Assembly (NCBI GenBank): GCA_000611715.1 | Contig: AZYM01000095.1 | Span: 310,001 to 374,000 of the forward strand | DNA from: Scolecobasidium constrictum UM 578 | Taxonomy: Eukaryota > Ascomycota > Dothideomycetes > Venturiales > Sympoventuriaceae | DNA length: 64,000 nucleotides | Reading direction: 5' to 3' | Shown here: piece after piece, positions 57,610 through 64,000 of the stretch | Position numbering within the stretch: the first letter of the stretch is position 1 | Layout of the letters: the number at the start of each line of letters is the position of its first letter | The notes under the pieces: model-generated | The model's input: the letters and a program-made list of their open reading frames with translations, nothing else | What the model was told of the DNA's origin: nothing | Database searches by the model: none | Position numbers and translations under genes: made by a program

Positions 57610-58895
57610 TCAGCCTGACCAGTCGCCAAACTCTGTAGCGAACTTCACGGCGGCCTTCAGCCAAAAGCCGTTGTTCTCTCCCCAAAGCTCCTGTGCATCT
57701 TTCATAGCTCTTAAACCCTTCACGTAATGCGCGTCGTGACTGTGCTTGCCTGCAAGTGCGAAGTGATCAACGTCTTTCCATCCTCGGCCATCCAGACTGA
57801 AATCCTGTATCCCCGAGACGTCGATCTGCGGTCGGAGCTGGCAGATGTAGGTGATGATTGTGAACAGCCACCATTGCCGAACCAGAGACAGCTCGAATTT
57901 GGCTGGCACCAGGGGTATGAGCACGCGCACGGCATGAGAGCTTGTCAGCACATGTACGAAGTAAAAGTCGAAATTTGTTCCGGCCCTCTTGTCACCCTGT
58001 GAACCGGCGAGGAGAGCCACTGCTGCTTCCTGCGATTGTCGGAATTGTTCTTTGGGATCTGACAGGGTCCATGCATTCCAGTACTCCAGTACGACGTCTT
58101 CAGCTTCTGATAGAATCTTGTCTGCATTCTCAGAACCAGAGTGAGGCAGCTTGAGGGCATCAAGTCGTTCATCTCCGCGCATTTTCTCCAATAATTCAAG
58201 TGGTGAGGTGCTCGCAGACACGGATGTGGGTGGCTCTGTGTAGGATGGATCATCCAAATATTTGTGCGTCTCATCGTGGAAGCAGCATGCCATTGCTAGA
58301 CCCTCAATGGCGACTGTCTGTGAGTTCATTTCGTATCCGTAGCCAAGATGAATAATCGGATGAGCCAGGCCTGCCAGTAGATTGTTCGCGATCGGCTCGT
58401 CTCCCTCGAACAAGTATGCATTCAGCAGTGCTTTCCAGTCATAGTTGTACTGAACAAGCTCGTCCTCGAAGAAATCTATGAAGGCACGCTGGTACCTGCA
58501 GCATTGTTAGCGCAGGAAATTGAGGTGGTTGGGACAGCGTTCTACTCTTTCTTGCCCAAGTAGTCTCTCCAGTCTCCGCCGGTGACTTCTCCTGGCGCAT
58601 CTTGCCACGCCTCGTGTTGCTTGGACTCGGCATCGTAGACAGAATTGAGATGTTCACTTGTCGCTCCTAGCAGATATGCTGACCCGAGAATATGGGGTGT
58701 ATGATTATGGAAGTTGAGGTTGTGATATATGATGGAGTAGTTTGCGTGATTCGCCTTCAGTAGATGCTTCAAAGTTCTCGCCCTCCGATCTGATGAGGTT
58801 TCAATGTCATCAATCTTGACCGCAGGAATATTGATGGACCGAGACCTGAAATACGCCAACGGGTTTGGTATGGGTATCTTCGGCAGTTGAAACAT
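57610..58895 (-). CDS. Questin oxidase-like protein
   Basis: Exons (minus) are 58895-58546 and 58495-57610, total 411 residues. The join GA|G gives GKKEYQRAFIDFFEDELVQY. The sequence has the family pattern: HANYSIIYHNLNFHNHTPHILGS near the start, LLAGLAHPIIHLGYGYE in the middle, FYFVHVLTSSHAVRVLIP later and a helical end. Questin oxidases of anthraquinone pathways (GedK) open a ring by Baeyer-Villiger chemistry with NADPH; many fungi have homologs of unknown role outside such clusters. No polyketide synthase lies in this window, so this copy need not act in questin metabolism. The hydrophobic, basic N-terminus (MFQLPKIPIPNPLAYF) is not a clear signal. Confidence 0.85.
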
Positions 58896-59330
58896 GATTG
58901 ATGCAGATCTTTACGTTGTATCCTTCCTCTGGCTTAGACTTCGAATACCGTTTCATGTCAGTTCCAGCGTCTCAACGAAATCGTACGACGATGGGAAGTG
59001 TGGGGAAGTGGTAAGCTATGACGCTGACCGACTAAGGGAACTCGTGATCACATGCTTCATAGGATACGGCATTGTTCTTCTACTCGATGGAGAAAAGCCA
59101 AAATTCATTCAAGATCATGAGAACAATGCATACCACTGCAGTCTATAGCAAGATAAATCTAGATCCTTGCGGTGGTGAGGATTGAGATGTCACTCCACGG
59201 TTCGCCGCTGGAGGCATTCCCTGACTAAGCCACGTAAAACGTGCTCACGCGCCTGCCTCGACGCGTCCACCATCAATCTGGCAACGACCCATGTTTGACG
59301 CGACGGCGACCTCGAAAGGCTCCAGGCAAA
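58896..59330. other. Divergent intergenic region, questin oxidase-like gene and MPH1
   Basis: 435 bases between start codons on opposite strands; presumably both promoters. No specific site was identified. Confidence 0.4.
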
Positions 59331-62300
59331 ATGCCAGGTAGCGATGCTTACGGCGACTCCGATGATGAGGCACTTTTGTGGGCTGCGACGCAACATGCAG
59401 AAAGTCAAGCAGTCGATGATTTTGAGCCGTCACCAAGGCCCAGCAAGCGAGCACGGATCGACGGGCCAAGTGATCGAACGACATCAGATCTCACCATCTC
59501 AGAAGAGGATCTCCTTGGAGATGACACCATACTTGAAGCGACAGAGGTACAAGAAGAACAGAGTCCGAATAAGAAGCAGCGCCTCCTTCACGAACCCCAG
59601 ATCCAGGCGAACTTGGAGCGTGTGATTCTCACACAAACCCAAGCAGTACCACCTTCACAGCCATGGGAGATTAGGGGACCTGTATGGCGAAAACCAGAGC
59701 CGCCATCGCCACTTCGACCTCCAGCCCGAAAGATAGGTGCGCCACAGTCCAACGGCATCGCAGGGTACATGGGCAGGGCACAGCAAGAAGCGATGGCTGC
59801 TCCGCCCATACCCTCCAAAAGTCTGGCTCAGATCATCGAGACATCTAACAAGGAAGTCTCTAGAGCGGAGTGAGTTCATGATGATCGATTGTGGAATAAG
59901 TGGCTAATTCTTCCCCGTAGCGCTGCCGCCTATGATTCCACACAAGATCTAGCCAATCTCCCTTCAGATGCGTTCTCATCCTCACCTGGTGACGTCGTCG
60001 TTACTGGCCAGCGACTACGGGCGCCGGTCGCGGGATTGCGTCAGACGACACTATTTGGTCGCGACGGCGCAAATGTGCCCGCGTCGCAGATCAATAAGCG
60101 CCATGCCTGGCCACTCGCAAATCAGGATGAACCACCGACACACCATGAGATTGATCGCGAAGCCATGGAGACTTGGGTATATCCGACAAATTTGGGAAAG
60201 ATCCGTGATTATCAGTTCAACATCGTCCATCGTGGTCTTCTTCACAATTTGCTCGTTGCATTGCCTACCGGTCTGGGAAAGACATTCATCGCCGCAACGA
60301 TCATCCTGAATTTCTTTCGATGGACGAAGAATGCCCAAATCATATTCGTGGCGCCCACGAAACCGCTTGTTGCACAGCAAGTCGAAGCTTGCTTCAACAT
60401 AGCTGGTATACCCAGGTCACAGACCACGATGTTGACAGGAGAAGTCAATACTGCACTTCGAGCAGATGAATGGGAGAAGAAACGTGTCTTCTTCATGACG
60501 CCGCAGACGCTGGTCAATGATCTAAAAACTGGCATCTGCGATCCGAAACGAATTTGCCTGGTTGTCATAGATGAAGCACATCGAGCGACTGGTGCATACG
60601 CCTACGTGGAGGTGGTGAAGTTCATCCGGCGCTTTAATGAGAGCTTTCGCATTCTTGCGTTGACAGCTACTCCTGGTGGCGACACAGACGCCGTGCAAAA
60701 GGTCATTGATGGACTGGATATCTCGCGCTGCGAGATCCGTACCGAGCAGTCTCTGGACATTCGTGAATACGTTCACTCCAAGGAAATCACCAAGCAAGTT
60801 TTCGTTCCGAACGAGGAGATGGAGCTTTTATACGAATGGTTCTCCAAAGCAGCGCAGCCGATGCTGGACATTTTGAATGCCCAGAACGCGTACTATGTCA
60901 AGGATCCTCTCAAGATCAGCCGCTTCGGTCTGCTCAATGCTCAGAGAGACTACCACAAAACTGATGCGGGCAAGCATGCCAACCAGGCGATCAAGGGGAT
61001 GCTCGCATCTGCCTTCAAGGTGTTGCAAAGTCTGGCTTTCGCGCTTGAGCTGCTGAAGTACTACAGTATCAAGGCGTTTTACGATCAGCTCCTAAAGTTT
61101 CGTCAAGAAGCCAAGACTCAGAAATCCAAGTATCGCAAGCAGGTGAACGAATGCGAAGCCATGGAACGCATGATGGTACGATTGAAAGCGTGGCACAGCG
61201 ACCCAGACTTCGTGGGACATCCCAAGTTGGAGCAAGTGCGAGCTGAGGTCCTGCAGCATTTGATCGATGCTGGAGAGGGAGCCAACGGTGGAGAGCGGAC
61301 TTCAACAAGGATCGAGATCTTCTCGTCATATCGCGAGTCAGTAGAAGAGATCTGCCGAGTCCTGCAGCGTGACGCGCCAATCGTTCGACCACATGTGTTC
61401 GTAGGTCAGTCTTCGAGCGAGAAGTCAGAAGGCATGTCACAGAAGAAGCAGCTGGAGGTTACGCAAAAGTTCAAGAATGGCGAGTACAATGTGCTCATCT
61501 CGACGCAGGTGGGCGAAGAGGGTCTCGATATCGGAGAACTGGATCTCATCATCTGCTACGATGCCAAGTCGTCGCCAATTCGGCTTCTCCAGCGAATGGG
61601 TCGTACTGGTCGCAAACGTGAAGGCAGAGTGGTATGGCTTCAAATGCAGGGGAAAGAGCAGGACGATGCAGTCCGAGCCATGGACAATTATGAGAAGATG
61701 CAGGAACTCATCGCAAGTGGAGAACGATTTGACTTCCATTTCGACCGATCGCGCCGCATTGTCCCGAAAGATATACAGCCAGTGGTCGACAAGAGAGCGG
61801 TCGAGATCCCCATCGAGAACACACAACGCACTGCGTCAGACTTCCTTCCAGTGCCGACTAAGAAAGGACGAGGCAAGCTTCCCAAGAGACCGCCAAAGAA
61901 GTTCCACATGCCAGACGGCGTCATCACTGGTTTCACGAAGGTTTCCAAGCTGGGTCAAGAGTCGGAAGAGGAAGAGGATGAGATCGTGGAGGAAGCTGCC
62001 ACAATTCCACTGCTCGATGATATATTGCTGTCAGCCAAGGAAATGACCGAGCTTGAGCGCAGATATCAGTCCTTTGCTGGGGAAGATGAGGATGTGACGA
62101 TCGCTCCACCGGTTCTGAACAGACATCTTCATCTCCAACGAACACTGCGCAAGACAAAGCATGTATCTCATGGATCTCGTAGCCGAGCATTCGCAAGGAC
62201 GATGGCGGCCATTTCCAGCATTGACGATGAAGCCGTGCAAAAGCAAGACGATATGTTCGAGAAGTCAAATCTCGAGCCAAAAGACATTGGACGAACGCTT

Positions 62301-62924
62301 GTCGAAGACAAAACAGCAAATGTAGCAAGGCAATTAGCGGCGAAGGAGGCTGAATCGCCAGCTGAGAACGCGCCAGCGAGACCTCGTGGTCGACCACCTG
62401 GATCAAAGAACAAGACAAGCAAGGCGACCACGACGCCTGCGAAGGGGCGTGGGAAGGGCAAGAAGAAAAGCGGTGGCTCTGATCTTTCTGATATGGAGGC
62501 CGAACCAAGCAGCGCGCCCAACACGTCACCTGGCATGCGAATTCGTTCGCAAGGAATCAACCTTGGGTCAGCGGACACGTCAGGTTCAGATGTCGAGGAT
62601 GGGTATATCGATTCAGACCTTGAAGATTTCGTGGTCGATGATGATCAGCCACTGACACAAGTTGACTCGTCCTTGCCATCACCATCTGCGTTCATGAAGA
62701 CTCAAGTCCGCAAAACACAGCTGTCTCAATTGCGCACTATCGAGAGCAGTCAAGCGAGTCTGCCAGATGTCAGCACTCTCCTTGGTACTTCACGACCCGC
62801 GGCCAAAAAGTCATCGAAAGTGTCCACGATCATGGAGGACAGTTCTGGCGGGGAGAAGGAGAATCGACCACGAGCTGGAATCAACAATCGCAGGCGGATC
62901 ATTAGCGATGATGAGGATGAATGA
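59331..62924 (+). CDS. MPH1: MPH1/FANCM-type DNA helicase
   Basis: A 3'-5' helicase that remodels stalled forks and dissociates D-loops. Exons are 59331-59869 and 59921-62924, total 1180 residues, usual for filamentous-fungal Mph1. The ATG at 59331 (MPGSDAYGDSDDEALLWAA) is chosen for its acidic start, like other Mph1 proteins. The N-terminal 220 residues are polar. The helicase core has RDYQFNIVHRGL, Walker A LPTGLGKTFIA (about residue 298), VVIDEAHRATG (about 397), and LALTATPGGDTD. The second lobe has IFSSYRESVEEI, STQVGEEGLDIGELDLI and LQRMGRTGRKREG, and a FANCM-type insert lies between the lobes. The C-terminal 400 residues are acidic and basic patches, including an AT-hook-like PRGRPPGSKNK, and end in an acidic stretch. 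Confidence 0.95.
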
Positions 62925-63802
62925 TGCCGAAGATCGTCGCTGTCTTCGCTAATGTGCATAAGTCTCTTGGTCGTCAACACTAGCTCCGGAATAAATGGTT
63001 GAGGGTTTTTTCGACTAGGGTGTATACCCCTCATGACCATATGTGCAAGAGAATGCTAGATCCGAATAATGTCGATATCCATTTGCTTAAAGGAATCAAG
63101 CTTGTGTGACTGAAGCCACATGATCTGCTTCGGAGATCGAGATCTTGTCCATGACAGCGAGCTATTGTACTTGTCGCTGCAGAGAAGCGTTCTAGAATGC
63201 CTCAACCCATGGTCTTGGTTTTCCGGATAGTGGGGGCAGATTTGCAGATACCATGGCTTCAGTACAGTGGCCAAACTCCATTCATCCTAGCCAGCATGCC
63301 GAACCAGATTGGCGGGAAAAGGAGCACATTTCTCGCCCCGAGAAGAGCTCAAAAATTGAAGATGATTATTGCGAAGGTCGACTGTTCTCAATCAAGCTCT
63401 TGCTTAAACGTTACGTGTGAGGTCAATACAAGCATTTCACCAACCTTTAACCGAATATCCGCAAGACCACAGCCAACGTCGCATGGGCGAATATTGGTCC
63501 GTCCAGCAATGCATGAATTGGGATCTAGCAAGTGAAGTGCACAAGTAGCTTATGCATGTAACGTCGCGAACTACGGCAGCGTGACAAGTCCTGCGAATCA
63601 TCGTCTCCTGATGCGACTGTGCCTTGCAAGCATCCGGCCTCCACACATCAGTTCCTCTCCCGCCGTCAGGCAAGCGATGCTTCGTACTCTACTCGCCCGT
63701 ACCGTGCAGCGGCTGCAGATCCTACGATAAAATCCCGCTGGAGGATTTCTCCGCCTTTTGCAACAAAAGCACTTCGTCATCCCGTATCTTCGGTGTGCCT
63801 GA
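62925..63802. other. Intergenic region right of MPH1
   Basis: Contains the MPH1 3' end and small frames without motifs. An ATG at 63678 begins a short stretch (MLRTLLARTVQRLQILR, then stop) that resembles a mitochondrial presequence. Confidence 0.35.
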
Positions 63803-64000
63803 CGAATATTTCTAAGCTGCGGATATTACACGCAGTGGCAGTTGCAGAAGAAGAGCACGCAGGCCCGCGATTCCCCTGCCAGACCCCGGCCTGTTCGCTA
63901 CCGAGAGAGCCCGCCCGCATCGCCGTCAACGTTTAGCCTGCGAAACCGCCTTGCGCAACGCCGCCGCCGCGAAAACATAGCGGACAACGGAGCGCAGACA
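63803..64000 (+). CDS. Possible partial exon of a gene running off the window
   Basis: A frame is open from 63803 to the last base, after a TGA at 63800-63802, and has no ATG. Its product looks protein-like: basic, with SPARPRPVRYRESPPAS followed by RNRLAQRRRRENIADNG. It would need splicing from an upstream exon, perhaps the one at ATG 63678, with an acceptor near 63816 or 63835. No family is recognised and non-coding sequence remains possible. Confidence 0.3.

Noticed and set aside
53069..58895. A secondary-metabolite cluster made of the dioxygenase, transporter and questin oxidase-like gene
   Set aside because: No polyketide synthase, peptide synthetase, terpene synthase or cluster regulator is present, and MPH1, SmG and RPT1 flank the group.
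1..64000. Transposons, RIP-affected repeats, CRISPR arrays or a known defence system
   Set aside because: No transposase, integrase or reverse transcriptase motif, no terminal repeats, no AT-rich mutated tract and no spaced repeats were seen.

Overview
The window is nuclear DNA of a filamentous ascomycete (Pezizomycotina). Genes are mostly split by short introns of about 45-80 bases with GT(A/G)NGT donors and CTGAC/CTAAC-like branch sites. Genes lie densely on both strands without operons, and the protein families (group-type hybrid histidine kinase, CYP52, DUF7707-like secreted protein, questin oxidase-like protein, short heme-thiolate peroxidase) are typical of that group. A Dothideomycete is my best guess, by impression only. 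I see no transposon, no RIP-like AT-rich tract, no CRISPR and no secondary-metabolite core enzyme.

Layout. 0.3-16 kb: an unrecognised protein, a GNAT acetyltransferase, a hybrid histidine kinase/response regulator, a BTB-like protein, an ISWI chromatin remodeller and a PRMT3-type arginine methyltransferase. 17-32 kb: four membrane-trafficking genes (TBC Rab-GAP, RAV1, VPS33, YPT35-like PX protein) with an APH-like kinase and TAF8 between them. 33-41 kb: surface and lipid genes (secreted GPI-type Cys-rich protein, single-pass membrane protein, FSH1-type hydrolase, Cys-containing secreted protein, four-helix membrane protein, CYP52 P450) plus an initiator tRNA-Met gene with a small intron. 41-53 kb: a CLIP-170/Tip1-like CAP-Gly protein, a short peroxygenase, arginine-specific carbamoyl-phosphate synthase large subunit, proteasome ATPase RPT1 and snRNP protein SmG. 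53-63 kb: a TauD-type dioxygenase, a Dal5-type MFS transporter, a questin oxidase-like protein and the MPH1/FANCM helicase. The last kilobase may hold the first exon of a gene that runs off the window.

Exon-intron models were built by hand. Each joined model given as complete divides into whole codons, and the joins usually restore a family motif. The weakest are the start of the histidine kinase, the first gene (303-2014) and the right-hand edge. The most interesting points are the intron-bearing initiator tRNA, a PRMT3 whose zinc-finger ligands all look replaced, a possible sulfonate uptake and oxidation pair, an in-frame TGA in a coding-looking leader of the histidine kinase, two stop-free 3n introns in SmG, and the grouping of endosome/vacuole genes.
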